Of a stretch of 64,000 nucleotides of DNA, positions 1 to 7,920 are shown in pieces. How positions within the stretch are numbered: position 1 is the stretch's first letter; each line of letters starts with the position of its first letter. This DNA is from a virus. Location of the stretch: positions 1 to 64,000 of the IMG/VR virus record IMGVR_UViG_3300003322_000266; one strand, given 5' to 3'. The notes beneath the pieces were generated by a model. That model did not search any database. It worked only from the letters and a program-made list of their open reading frames with translations, and had not been told where the DNA came from. A program made the position numbers and the translations under genes.

Positions 1-2
1 AG

Positions 3-461
3 TCGGACAAGTCCCTGTGGGAAGTGAAGTCCGGCGCGACCGGCAAGTACCTGGCCCGCCACGGCCAGGAAGACCTGTCGGAACTGGTGCAAGCCAGCCG
101 CCACACCCGTCCGGAAGTTCCGAAGCTGCGCCAGATCACGATCGCCCGTGCGGCCCGTGACGAGCTGGTGGCGTTCGTCGACTCGGAAGGCGACGTCGAT
201 CACGGCTTCGCGACTGCGACCTCCGACTCGCAAGTCAAGGTCGTGTCGTTCCAGCGTCGCGTCCCGGTCACGGTCGACTACAGCAACGTCGTGTCGATCA
301 CGCCGGTGCCCATCAACGCTGGCGTGAAGAAGGCCGTCCTGGCCTCGCTGACGCCCGAGCAGAAGAAGCAGGCCAACGAGTACTGGACCCGCCTCTACTC
401 CTACGATCCGGAGTACATGCGCGAGACCATCCGCCAGGTGAACGAAGGCACCTTCGCCTGA
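3..461 (+). CDS. C-terminal part of an unknown phage protein (5' end cut by window)
   Basis: The reading frame is open from the first codon of the window, so the true start lies upstream; a GTG at position 24 is the first possible internal start but has no convincing ribosome binding site. The visible 152 residues are soluble, with no membrane segment. A mid-region rich in Val, Ser and Thr is followed by a helical, charged C-terminus. It ends just before a UUCG-loop hairpin, followed by another plus-strand gene. I do not recognise the family. Confidence 0.75.
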   Translation, partial: SDKSLWEVKSGATGKYLARHGQEDLSELVQASRHTRPEVPKLRQITIARAARDELVAFVDSEGDVDHGFATATSDSQVKVVSFQRRVPVTVDYSNVVSITPVPINAGVKKAVLASLTPEQKKQANEYWTRLYSYDPEYMRETIRQVNEGTFA

Positions 462-466
462 TCCAA

Positions 467-490
467 GTTGGGGACCTTCGGGTCCCCAAC
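467..490 (+). terminator. UUCG-tetraloop hairpin between genes
   Basis: A perfect 10-bp stem (467-476 with 481-490) closes a TTCG tetraloop in the very stable C(UUCG)G context. No T-tract follows, so this may be an mRNA-stabilising or processing hairpin, or a partial terminator, rather than a classical Rho-independent terminator. T4-like phages are known for intercistronic UUCG hairpins. Confidence 0.7.
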
Positions 491-513
491 CCACATTCAC
501 CTGAGGTACGAAC

Positions 514-987
514 ATGAAACTCGAAGCAAAGGCACGACTGAACGAAGTGCAGCAGCTCGAAGCCAAGCCGCAGGGCTCGGTCGAGGATGCGAAGGCTGCC
601 GTCGAACAGGCGTTCTCATCTTCCGGTCTACACGTCAAGGTCGAAGTTGATCCAGTAGGTGACCTGTCGTGCTCTTGCGATGTCGACTTCGGTGAGAACC
701 GAGCTGTCGTCTTCGATATCGGGCTCAACAAGCAGAACGGCAAGGGTTCGAAGTCGATCGCAATCGACTTCACGTCGCCTCCGCGACTGAGCTATGAGAA
801 CGAGAGCTTCACCGACGTGGTGTACGGCATCGACAAGTACGAGCTCACCAAGGTCGGCAAGATCATCAGCTACGCGGAAGAGTTCGCTCAGCGCGTGGAC
901 AAGGAGATCGAAGCCTACACCGCCTTCTGGACGAAGTTCGGCCTGGCGATGCGCAAGCTCCACCAGCTGGCCGAGGACCACAGGTGA
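514..987 (+). CDS. Unknown 157-aa phage protein
   Basis: This acidic soluble protein has a helical N-terminus (1-45), a beta-rich middle with Val/Asp alternation (45-90) and a long helical C-terminus (105-157). The ATG at 514 follows a GAGG-type ribosome binding site about 7 nt upstream. Its TGA overlaps the GTG of the next gene by 4 nt, so the two are translationally coupled. No family was recognised and there is no signal peptide or membrane segment. Confidence 0.8.
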   Translation: MKLEAKARLNEVQQLEAKPQGSVEDAKAAVEQAFSSSGLHVKVEVDPVGDLSCSCDVDFGENRAVVFDIGLNKQNGKGSKSIAIDFTSPPRLSYENESFTDVVYGIDKYELTKVGKIISYAEEFAQRVDKEIEAYTAFWTKFGLAMRKLHQLAEDHR

Positions 988-1313
988 GTGTCCTTCGTCG
1001 TGCGACCGGCAACAAGGTCTACGTCTACTTCTGGTGCCCGGGATGCGATACCAGTCACATGGTGTGCGTCCCACCGCACGACAAGGCGTGGTCTTTCAAC
1101 GGTGACCCTGTGAAGCCGACGTTCAGTCCGTCGGTTCTCGTGACATCGAGTCGCAAGAAGCAAGAGACGCGATGCCATTCGTTCGTCACCGACGGCATGA
1201 TCAACTTCCTCGATGACTGCACCGCCCATCAGCTGCGCGGTCTTCATCCGCTACCTGATTGGCCCAAGCCCGACTGGGCCAACGTCGAGCCCTTCGAGGG
1301 CTTCGATTCTTGA
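984..1313 (+). CDS. DUF6527-like phage protein
   Basis: The 109 residues carry the pattern of the small DUF6527 family found in phages and prophages: an N-terminal WCPGCDTSH motif, a WSFNGDPVKPTFSPS stretch, then CHSFVTDGMINFLDDCT near residues 60-80, and a proline/tryptophan C-terminus. The paired cysteines and histidines suggest a metal site, but no activity is known for the family. It starts with GTG overlapping the upstream stop (GTGA). It is the last gene before the terminator at 1403-1436, which separates it from the convergent minus-strand block. The family call rests on remembered motifs only. Confidence 0.75.
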   Translation: MSVLRRATGNKVYVYFWCPGCDTSHMVCVPPHDKAWSFNGDPVKPTFSPSVLVTSSRKKQETRCHSFVTDGMINFLDDCTAHQLRGLHPLPDWPKPDWANVEPFEGFDS

Positions 1314-1402
1314 ATGTGGTGTTCGCTGGGGTCGGGTTGCTTCACATACTTCCTACGGTTTCAACCGGAACGATCCCAGCACCTTTTTCAAGACCCAATA
1401 GT

Positions 1403-1436
1403 AAGGGGCGTATCGAACTCAATCGATACGCCCCTT
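1403..1436. terminator. Bidirectional terminator between convergent operons
   Basis: A perfect 14-bp stem (1403-1416 with 1423-1436) with a 6-nt loop begins AAGGGG and ends CCCCTT. It therefore reads as a GC stem with a short flanking A/T tract on both strands. It sits in the 144-bp gap between the DUF6527-like gene on plus and the 3' end of the minus-strand block, where a shared terminator is expected. Confidence 0.85.
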
Positions 1437-1457
1437 TGCTTGCTCTGCTGACTGATG

Positions 1458-2243
1458 TCAGAAGCTGATCCAGCCACGGAATCGACTGGCTGGCAGCTCG
1501 GTCGCTGCTTCGACCTCTCCCTTGTCGTCTGCCTTTCCGTAGCTCTGACCCACCGTCTTGTTCTTCTCGGTCACGTAGTCTCTGAAGCGTCGGATCACGT
1601 CGGCTTCAGGATCGTTGGTCTCGAACTTGCCGATGCAGCAGTCGCTGACATCGCAGTCGAACCAGAAGAAGGCATACTTGCCCTCCGTCGTGTCGTGTGC
1701 GGAGTGCTTGCGCTTGGTGAGGATCAGCACGTCATCGTCGAGGACTCCGATGTTGGGATGGCCTCGCGTATCGGCCAGCCACTTGTCAACAAGCTGACGC
1801 TTCGGACCATTGTCTTCGACTTCCTCCGGGTCCGCCCACTCTGGCATCGGACGATCCAGTGACCTGTACCTGTTGATAAGCCAGGCACTCATGACAGAGC
1901 CGTAGTTGATGAAGCCATTGAGCATCGTCGACGACACGTACTCGTACATGGTTCCGGAGTCGAACTCCCACGGCATGCGAGACGGATACATCACCGAGTC
2001 TGGCAGATAGCGAGCCTCGAACTCGTCCTCGGATTCGGGCTCATGGGTCTTGACACCAGACACCATGGCACTGATGTCAGCGACAGGTACGAGCGGACTG
2101 ATCAGCACCTTCAGTTCCAGGGTTTGGCCCTCCACGCCTTGACCCTCGACCTTGATGTCGGCGCCGGTCATCGGTCCGTTCAGGAAGTTCCGTAGACCAG
2201 TGGCCACGAAGTCGACCAGCTTCTTTCTATCTTCGTCAGTCAT
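1458..2243 (-). CDS. Unknown 261-aa phage protein
   Basis: This acidic protein has no recognisable fold. A DCDVSDCC cluster lies near residue 195, and several Trp/Phe-rich patches (FFWFDCD) follow. No signal peptide or membrane segment is seen. It is the last gene of the minus-strand block, starts by ATGA overlap with its upstream neighbour, and ends just before the bidirectional terminator. Confidence 0.75.
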   Translation of the reverse strand: MTDEDRKKLVDFVATGLRNFLNGPMTGADIKVEGQGVEGQTLELKVLISPLVPVADISAMVSGVKTHEPESEDEFEARYLPDSVMYPSRMPWEFDSGTMYEYVSSTMLNGFINYGSVMSAWLINRYRSLDRPMPEWADPEEVEDNGPKRQLVDKWLADTRGHPNIGVLDDDVLILTKRKHSAHDTTEGKYAFFWFDCDVSDCCIGKFETNDPEADVIRRFRDYVTEKNKTVGQSYGKADDKGEVEAATELPASRFRGWISF

Positions 2244-2581
2244 ACGGGAACTCCGAGTCTCTTCTGCAGTTGATGGTTGTCAGCCCGCAAGGTGATGCTG
2301 AGGTCATTGATCGAAAGCGCGTGCGGCCAGGCGCCGTAGACCCACAGGTCTTGAGTCCCGACCGAGATCGTGACGTCACGCTTCTCCGGAGAGCCCATGT
2401 AGGCGTGACCTTGCCAACGGTGGAAGTAGGCCCACCACACGCTGTCGGTCTTGATCTCGATCCGAGGCTTCTCACCGTAGGCGTGGATGACTCGCAGTTC
2501 CTCGACCTGTACTTGATCGACGCCGATCTCGATCTTGAAGCCGAGCGCAGACCGGATGGCCAGTAGTTCTTTTCTGCTCAT
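2240..2581 (-). CDS. Unknown 113-aa phage protein
   Basis: This small soluble protein has a beta-rich middle (residues 15-95) and starts by ATGA overlap with the preceding gene. Its own stop overlaps the start of the following gene in the same way, so three genes (2841 down to 1458) are translationally coupled. No family was recognised. Confidence 0.75.
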   Translation of the reverse strand: MSRKELLAIRSALGFKIEIGVDQVQVEELRVIHAYGEKPRIEIKTDSVWWAYFHRWQGHAYMGSPEKRDVTISVGTQDLWVYGAWPHALSINDLSITLRADNHQLQKRLGVPV

Positions 2582-2841
2582 AGGTGAACCAACCTTCCGT
2601 CACACAACCTGTTGAGTCCGCCAGAGTTTGGCACCAGCTCGTGGTCATAGTACAGGTGACCGCAGGCCTGACAGACGCATCCACCGCCAGCACGTGACCA
2701 GCGGTTGGACTCGATCTGCTCTCGATCCTCGGCACTCAGGAGCTCCGGCCTGTAGATGCCATCATCCATCCACTCTGCCAAAGTGCGCTTGCGTTTCGGC
2801 CCTTTTGGAACCGCTTTTTCGTCGTCTGAGTCCTGACTCAC
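2578..2841 (-). CDS. Small zinc-ribbon-like protein
   Basis: This 87-aa protein has a basic, Asp/Lys-rich N-terminus. Its C-terminal half carries CVCQACGHLYYDHE with a later LCDG, giving Cys/His spacing like a treble-clef or zinc-ribbon metal site. The start is GTG with an AGGA ribosome binding site 5 nt upstream. It heads a three-gene coupled set. Function is unknown; nucleic-acid or protein binding is only an inference from the metal motif. Confidence 0.7.
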   Translation of the reverse strand: MSQDSDDEKAVPKGPKRKRTLAEWMDDGIYRPELLSAEDREQIESNRWSRAGGGCVCQACGHLYYDHELVPNSGGLNRLCDGRLVHL

Positions 2842-2896
2842 AATCGTCCTTTCGACACCGTTTCCGTGCTCTATAGGGTGCCTGGGAGCATCTCTT

Positions 2897-4324
2897 TTAG
2901 GCGACTTTCCGATGGTTCGACCAGTCCGTCATGTCAGTCAGTTCGCTCGTTTTCAGATGCACAACACGCGACTGCAGTTCCTGCTCGGACAGGAGTTCGA
3001 TCGCAAGTTGAATGCACATCGACTGGAACTGTGCGGCTGTCGTGTTGTCGTTCTGGGCCACGAGGTCATCGATGACCTCGGGTCGAATGTCGGCCAGCGT
3101 GTAATCGGCGATCTGGCGACGCTGCAGCTCGGTCGTGGTACCCATGTGCAGAATGTGATCGATGCGACCTGGCCTCGTCGGCTTGCCGTTGACATCAACA
3201 CGACCGAGCGCTGCATCGATATGATCCAAGTGGTTGGTCGTCACGATCAGAAGTACGCCACTCAGGCTGGAGATACCAGAGATCTGGTTCAGCACGCACT
3301 CGAAGCTCAGACTCTTGTGCTCGGTCGCAGGTTCACGACCGTGGAAGACGGTGTCGAAGTCTTCGAGCGCCACCACGCACGGCGTGTCCATATCAGACCA
3401 CTTGCGCACGAAGTCACGATCGGTGAACGTGTTGAGGTAGTACTGATAGAGCGGGAGTCCCAGCATCTCTGCCGTGACCTTGGCCATCGACGACTTGCCG
3501 GTCCCACCTGGACCCCACATGAGGACGCCGGTGCGCCAAGGGATGCCGCGCTCTTGATACCAGTCGCGCTTCCTGTACCAGCGCTTCAGGCTCTCGAGCA
3601 TGTCGAGAGCTTCCTGCGGATAGAAGAGACCGCGCATCGGATCACGCTTCTTCGTGTCCTTAAGGTAGCGGCTCTGCTCGTACATGAAGCTCTTGTCGAC
3701 TCGGATGTTGGGGTCCAGCCAGGAGCGGCTGTCGGAGTCCGACGCAGGTTCGTCGTGTCCGAGATTCGTGGGCTTGACCGCCGCCTGATCGGCCCGATGT
3801 GACTCACCCCACTCCGATCGGGTCTGGCCCACCGAGCCCATGACAGGGATCACCCGGTAGTTGCCAGCCGAAGACGAGTCCATGTCGCGGATCTTGCGAG
3901 TCTCGTACTGCTCGAGCGCGTCGATAATCAGGCCTTCCGGGTCCGACAGCCAGCGGATGCTGGACAGCTTGATCTGCGATCCCGCATCAGCACTGACCAT
4001 GAACCAGCCACGCTTGCCACGCCAGATCCCGAACTTTGACGGGAGCTTGAACGGAACGGCAGACGACATCGTGCGATCGTCGATCAACATCTGGACGAAT
4101 GTGATGTGAGCCGTACCTGAAGGCGGCGCCTTGTAGTTGCCGCGAATGTGCTCGATCAGTGGAGCCGTCAGTGCGTAGCCGTTGACGTCTCGCTGGATGA
4201 CGAGGACACTGGTCACGTAGGAGATGAAGCCCTTGACCCGTTCCCAGCCAGCGGTGACACCAGCGAGGATTGCGGCCAGTCCTGCGCCGCCCCAGACCGA
4301 GTGAAGCATGTCGTTGAGTTGCAT
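2897..4324 (-). CDS. BCS1-like AAA ATPase with N-terminal membrane segment
   Basis: The C-terminal half is a complete AAA module: Walker A GPGGTGKS at 271-278, Walker B VVALEDFD at 317-324, sensor-1 TTNH at 362-365 and RPGRID at 384-389. The TTNHLDHIDAALGR...RPGRID pattern is typical of the BCS1 branch of AAA proteins. Residues 12-43 are hydrophobic enough for one membrane anchor, and residues 50-200 would be the BCS1-type middle domain. BCS1 in mitochondria translocates folded proteins; in a phage the job is unknown, and membrane remodelling, host-protein handling or defence interference are all possible. The gene is not overlapped by its neighbours, and its start has an excellent GGAGG site. 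Confidence 0.85.
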   Translation of the reverse strand: MQLNDMLHSVWGGAGLAAILAGVTAGWERVKGFISYVTSVLVIQRDVNGYALTAPLIEHIRGNYKAPPSGTAHITFVQMLIDDRTMSSAVPFKLPSKFGIWRGKRGWFMVSADAGSQIKLSSIRWLSDPEGLIIDALEQYETRKIRDMDSSSAGNYRVIPVMGSVGQTRSEWGESHRADQAAVKPTNLGHDEPASDSDSRSWLDPNIRVDKSFMYEQSRYLKDTKKRDPMRGLFYPQEALDMLESLKRWYRKRDWYQERGIPWRTGVLMWGPGGTGKSSMAKVTAEMLGLPLYQYYLNTFTDRDFVRKWSDMDTPCVVALEDFDTVFHGREPATEHKSLSFECVLNQISGISSLSGVLLIVTTNHLDHIDAALGRVDVNGKPTRPGRIDHILHMGTTTELQRRQIADYTLADIRPEVIDDLVAQNDNTTAAQFQSMCIQLAIELLSEQELQSRVVHLKTSELTDMTDWSNHRKVA

Positions 4325-4333
4325 TGGTTCCTC

Positions 4334-4624
4334 CTATTCGTATACTTCGGTACGGGCGCAATAGCCGATGCGGTTGAACAGCTTCCACACCGAGTCGTGA
4401 GTCATGAACTTGGAGTCCACGATCTTCAGTCGCTCGGCTTCCTCCATCGGAGTGAAGGTGGAGTTCTTCGGGTGTCGAGTCGACTGCGATCGCGCCAGCT
4501 CCTTGTTCATGAAGGTCGCGAAGGCAGAGAGCTGCGCGTGGTTGCACAGGCTCAGGTCGACGATGTTGCGGCCGGCCGCGTCAATGCGGCCGTCCTGTCC
4601 ACGAGTGATGACTACGTACTTCAT
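4334..4624 (-). CDS. Unknown 96-aa protein
   Basis: This small, mildly basic protein is mostly helical after residue 25. It opens with a beta-strand-like MKYVVITRG. It lies between the AAA gene and a 97-aa gene with short gaps, so it is co-transcribed with the helicase gene upstream. No family was recognised. Confidence 0.7.
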   Translation of the reverse strand: MKYVVITRGQDGRIDAAGRNIVDLSLCNHAQLSAFATFMNKELARSQSTRHPKNSTFTPMEEAERLKIVDSKFMTHDSVWKLFNRIGYCARTEVYE

Positions 4625-4636
4625 GGGCGAATGCTT

Positions 4637-4930
4637 TCAGTGTTCTCGTCTGAATGATGCTCGATTGTGCTGTTCGATGACGTCGACCACTGACTGGACG
4701 TCCGACCTCTTCTTCAACAAGTAGGTCGCAGCAACAGCTTCCTTCGGTGTCTGGCTGGCGAAGATCATGGTTGCGACACCGCTCAAGGCTGCGTTGGAGC
4801 TTGAGTTACAGAACTCCAACGCAGCTTTAGCGTCTGGTGCACCCAGAGCCATGGTCACGAAACGCACGGTCTCGATCACGCCGGGTTGCTTCAGTGCTAA
4901 GATCAGATAGTCCAGTGCTCGGATGTACAT
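4637..4930 (-). CDS. Unknown 97-aa helical protein
   Basis: I place the start at the ATG at 4930, two bases after the helicase stop; the frame stays open further upstream, but that part lies inside the helicase gene and is arginine-rich and unlike a real protein. The product is alpha-helical with alanine-rich stretches (SSNAALSGVATMIFASQTP) and a basic tail. Its place right behind the replicative helicase suggests a replication-related role, but no motif supports one. Confidence 0.7.
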   Translation of the reverse strand: MYIRALDYLILALKQPGVIETVRFVTMALGAPDAKAALEFCNSSSNAALSGVATMIFASQTPKEAVAATYLLKKRSDVQSVVDVIEQHNRASFRREH

Positions 4931-4932
4931 GG

Positions 4933-6258
4933 CTACACGTCCGCTAGATTGGTCATGTGTTCCCTCTGTCCGCCGTCGCTTGTGTCGGGTACGGATTCGA
5001 CGTCCACCACCTTCATCCACGCCCAGTGGAAGCCGACCTCGAACGGGAAGCTGGCACTGTTACGCGCCTTCGGTTGTTCGATCTTGATGACGCCGATCTC
5101 CTTCTCGCGCTCTTCCTTCTTCGTCACCCAGATGAACGAGTTGTTGCTGTGCTCCGAGATCGCACGTGCGTATCGGATCTTGCCGTCCTCGTTCACCTGA
5201 CAGAGCAGGATGTTGACCGTGTTGGTTGCACCTGCGTTGATCTTCGCCAGACGCGCGATGGCGCCCAGAGCCTGCCAGCTGTCGTCGCCGTCAGCGCCCT
5301 TGAGCAGAGAGATGTAGTCGACGATTCTGACATCGCAGTCGTAGGCGTTGACCGCGGCGAAGACGTCTTCCATCGTCACGTCTTCTTCGGGCTTGTAGAT
5401 CGAGAGACGGCCACCCTTGGCCTTGATCCTCCGCATCCACTTCTTGAACTTCAGGTACGCTGCGTCCTTCTCGGCATCGGTGAGCTTGCCGGTCAGGATT
5501 CGAGTCACGTCGACCTTGTTCAGGTTCGCACCGATACGAGCGATCATCTCCTGCTTGGTCATTTCCAGCGGGACGATGACGACCTTGTAACCCTGGGATG
5601 CGAAGTTGATCGCCAGCTGACACGCCAGCAGAGACTTGCCACCACCGGACGATGCGCCGACGGTGACCAGGCCGCCACGCAGCAGACCACCCGACTTCTC
5701 GTCGAACGGACGGATCAGAGTCGGGATCACGTCCTCGCTCTTGTCACCGTACAGCAGGTCCTTGACGATCGACAACGAGTTGTTGTTGAGGCCGAAGTGC
5801 ACGAACTCGTTCTTCGCACTCCGGGTCATCCGCGCTTGACTGATGCGCTTCGAGCAGTCCTCGAGCAGCTCTTCGACGTCGACCTTGCCCGACTGGAATG
5901 CCGCGTCGATGGCGACCGCCATCTGGTGCGTGGCCCTGAGCTTGCGGAACCGGCCGAGGACCTGGATCGCCTTCTTGGCATCTTCCTTCGACTGGATCGC
6001 AGCTTCGGAGTCACGGAAGAAGGTACGTGCTTCCTCGCTGATCTCCGGGTCGGAGATCACCAGCTTGTAGAGCGGAGGCTCGCCCGTCTGAGCCATCTGG
6101 CGACGGATCGAGTTGTGGATCTCACGACTCTCTTCGGAGTCGAAGTAGGTGTCGTCAACACCACCGAGAAGCGAGCCAGCGATCACTCGATTCTTGTTGC
6201 ACATGCCGCGAAGGACCAGCAGCTCTGCGCGGGGAGAAACCGTTTTGACTCGTGCCAT
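4933..6258 (-). CDS. Replicative DNA helicase, DnaB / T4 gp41 type
   Basis: This 441-aa protein has a DnaB-like N-terminal helical domain (about 1-140) and a RecA-type ATPase core. Walker A GASSGGGKS is at 201-209, the catalytic Glu lies in VPLEM near 232, Walker B RIVDY is at 311-315, the H3 glutamine is in LLCQVN near 354, and a KARNSASF arginine-finger region near 397 matches the DnaB KxRxG motif. The length matches gp41-like helicases. It would be the hexameric helicase that unwinds the fork and recruits primase. The separate primase (gp61-like) is not in this window. It ends 2 nt before a small co-transcribed gene. Confidence 0.95.
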   Translation of the reverse strand: MARVKTVSPRAELLVLRGMCNKNRVIAGSLLGGVDDTYFDSEESREIHNSIRRQMAQTGEPPLYKLVISDPEISEEARTFFRDSEAAIQSKEDAKKAIQVLGRFRKLRATHQMAVAIDAAFQSGKVDVEELLEDCSKRISQARMTRSAKNEFVHFGLNNNSLSIVKDLLYGDKSEDVIPTLIRPFDEKSGGLLRGGLVTVGASSGGGKSLLACQLAINFASQGYKVVIVPLEMTKQEMIARIGANLNKVDVTRILTGKLTDAEKDAAYLKFKKWMRRIKAKGGRLSIYKPEEDVTMEDVFAAVNAYDCDVRIVDYISLLKGADGDDSWQALGAIARLAKINAGATNTVNILLCQVNEDGKIRYARAISEHSNNSFIWVTKKEEREKEIGVIKIEQPKARNSASFPFEVGFHWAWMKVVDVESVPDTSDGGQREHMTNLADV

Positions 6259-6261
6259 GCT

Positions 6262-6615
6262 TTAACTGAAGTGGTAACGTGACCAGGTGTTGTCCTGGGC
6301 CAAGATCAAGAGGTTGCCTTGCCCGATCTTCGGATCGTCAGACAGAGCAACGTTGTCACTGATGAGAGGGATCTGATCCACGGTGCCGACCCGACCGTCA
6401 CGGACGTTCTGCGGGGTCGGGCTCACCAGGGTCTTGTCTCGCGCGACCGCCCACTTGACGATCCACGGCCAGACCGTGACGTCGAAGACGATGGCCTTCG
6501 GCCTCTCGGACTCGAGGCACTCGGTCACCGCGTCGATGCTGAACATCAGTTCCGAGTCGTACTTGAACTTGATGTCAGGCTCGGAGGCCCTGTAGTCGTG
6601 GTAGCTTTCCATCAT
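6262..6615 (-). CDS. Unknown 117-aa protein
   Basis: This acidic soluble protein has no clear domain. The ATG at 6615 overlaps the upstream stop (ATGA); a second ATG at 6612 is better spaced from the GGAG site and may be the true start. It lies directly upstream of the helicase gene, 3 nt away. No family was recognised. Confidence 0.7.
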   Translation of the reverse strand: MMESYHDYRASEPDIKFKYDSELMFSIDAVTECLESERPKAIVFDVTVWPWIVKWAVARDKTLVSPTPQNVRDGRVGTVDQIPLISDNVALSDDPKIGQGNLLILAQDNTWSRYHFS

Positions 6616-6875
6616 TGCTCCTTGATTTCCGATCGTAGGAAGGCCTTCAGTGCCTCCACCTGTTCCTGAGTGAAGACCTCGCGCTCTACGTAAACGAGCT
6701 GTGCTCGAATGTACGTGTAGTACACCTGATGGAGAGTGTACAGGTACTGGACGCCGTCCTTCGTGTACTCGTAGACACCGGGCAGCGATCCGGACTCGGA
6801 AACGTTGATCTCAATGCGCTGACCAGATATTGGACCACCGTAGAAGAGCACCATCTCTTTGGCAATGACTGTCAT
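6612..6875 (-). CDS. Unknown 87-aa protein, resembles product of 7616-7912
   Basis: The N-terminus (MVLFYGGPISGQRIEINV, then GSLPGVYEY) resembles the protein at 7616-7912 (VLFCGGHLDGKEEDVPLN, then GYLPASRVYQH). The two are probably small paralogs of a beta-rich phage family in which an xLFxGGxxxGxxxxV opening is common. The C-terminus is helical and acidic. It is coupled to both neighbours by 4-nt overlaps. Function is unknown. Confidence 0.7.
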   Translation of the reverse strand: MTVIAKEMVLFYGGPISGQRIEINVSESGSLPGVYEYTKDGVQYLYTLHQVYYTYIRAQLVYVEREVFTQEQVEALKAFLRSEIKEQ

Positions 6876-7453
6876 ATGATCTCCGTGACGTTCTTGCTCG
6901 CCTTCGCGTTGGCGAAGTAGGCGATGCCGTGAGCTGGGACGTGCAGCCTCTGAGCCGCGAATGAGATGGGGTCCTCACCCGCAACGATCACGATCTTCGG
7001 AATCGTTGCGAAGCGCTCGATCACGTCCTTCGCCTTGTCGTACTTCAGGTGGTTCGACTTGACGCTCAGGTTCGAGAGCACGATCAGGCTCGGCTGCGTC
7101 ACCGACTTGAGGATCGGATTGTCGTAGCCGTTGAACACGGGTTCCCACACCACGTCTGAGTTGACGCCGAGCCGCTGCCTATGGACATCGACCAGGTAGG
7201 CCGCGAAGTACTTCGCCACTTCGTCATCGGGTGAGCCGGCCACGATGTAGGTCATCGGTGCCTTCGGATTCAAGACCCATCGCTCCAGGCTCTGCTCCTG
7301 CACCGAGGCCTCGATGATCTTGTGCTCCATGCGCTCGTGCTCGATGACGAACGCGGTGGGTTCCCACTTAAGCCTCGTCCTCGTGAACGCAAAGCTGTGG
7401 GGCAGGGTCTCGATCGTCTTACGACTTACCTTCAGGTACGTCTTCTCTGTCAC
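6872..7453 (-). CDS. Unknown 193-aa protein, possible degenerate P-loop fold
   Basis: The central part has the rhythm of an ATPase core without its catalytic residues. TYIVAGSPDDEVAKYF (about 68-83) stands where a Walker A would be but has no GKT/S; SLIVLSNLS (about 122-130) resembles a Walker B strand without acidic residues; IPKIVIVAGEDP is sensor-like. This resembles inactivated DnaC/loader-like proteins and it sits between two helicase genes, so a helicase-loader role is an attractive but unproven inference. The start is GTG with a GAGG site 7 nt upstream, inside the end of the previous gene. Confidence 0.65.
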   Translation of the reverse strand: MTEKTYLKVSRKTIETLPHSFAFTRTRLKWEPTAFVIEHERMEHKIIEASVQEQSLERWVLNPKAPMTYIVAGSPDDEVAKYFAAYLVDVHRQRLGVNSDVVWEPVFNGYDNPILKSVTQPSLIVLSNLSVKSNHLKYDKAKDVIERFATIPKIVIVAGEDPISFAAQRLHVPAHGIAYFANAKASKNVTEII

Positions 7454-7616
7454 TCTTGGGCCTCATGATTACAAGGTTGGTGGGCAGCGGCACATCGAAC
7501 TTGACGCTGCTTGACAGCACTTCACGTCGTGCGTCCTGCCCGGCACAGAAAGTGCAACCCTTGGCTCCGAGCTTTGGGAACAGGGAGCTCAGGCACCTGA
7601 TGCATTGCATGTTCAT
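7419..7616 (-). CDS. Small double-CxxC zinc-ribbon protein
   Basis: The 65 residues contain CIRC near residue 5 and CTFC near residue 22, a compact zinc-ribbon spacing, followed by an unstructured basic tail. I start at the ATG at 7616, which overlaps the upstream TGA by one base and lies 6 nt after AGGAG; the longer frame upstream lies inside the previous gene. It overlaps the next gene by 35 nt. Function is unknown. Confidence 0.65.
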   Translation of the reverse strand: MNMQCIRCLSSLFPKLGAKGCTFCAGQDARREVLSSSVKFDVPLPTNLVIMRPKSDREDVPEGKS

Positions 7617-7912
7617 CACATTCTCCTGGCACGCAACCAGCCCGCTAGACCCAAGCCAAGGTGCTTGTCCCAGACATAGATTGCTTCTTCCTTGTTTGGT
7701 GCGTACCGAACCCATCGCAGAATGTATGCCTCACGTCCGAGTTCGATCGGCACGGAGACCTGCATCGAGGGTGGTATCTCCATCGTTGCATACGCAGTCG
7801 TGGCGAGATGCTGGTAGACTCTGGAGGCCGGAAGGTATCCGGCATTCAGAGGGACATCCTCTTCTTTACCGTCTAGGTGTCCGCCGCAGAACAGTACTTT
7901 GACTTGATCCAT
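7616..7912 (-). CDS. Unknown 98-aa protein, resembles product of 6612-6875
   Basis: A small beta-rich protein whose opening (VLFCGGHLDGKEEDVPL) matches that of its likely paralog at 6612-6875, and whose end is basic (WLRARRM). The ATG at 7912 is chosen because a GAGGT site lies 6 nt upstream; a GTG at 7924 overlapping the UvsW stop is the alternative. It lies right behind the UvsW-like helicase gene. Confidence 0.7.
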   Translation of the reverse strand: MDQVKVLFCGGHLDGKEEDVPLNAGYLPASRVYQHLATTAYATMEIPPSMQVSVPIELGREAYILRWVRYAPNKEEAIYVWDKHLGLGLAGWLRARRM

Positions 7913-7920
7913 ACAGGACC

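Noticed and set aside
2869-2880. CTATAGGG resembling a T7-type promoter core
   Set aside because: It points in the plus direction against a minus-strand operon, lacks the upstream T7 consensus, and there is no phage RNA polymerase gene in view.
4957-6282. Long plus-strand open frame opposite the helicase gene
   Set aside because: It is the antisense shadow of the DnaB-like gene; its composition (Arg/Asp/Leu-rich) and lack of domain or ribosome binding site show it is not coding.
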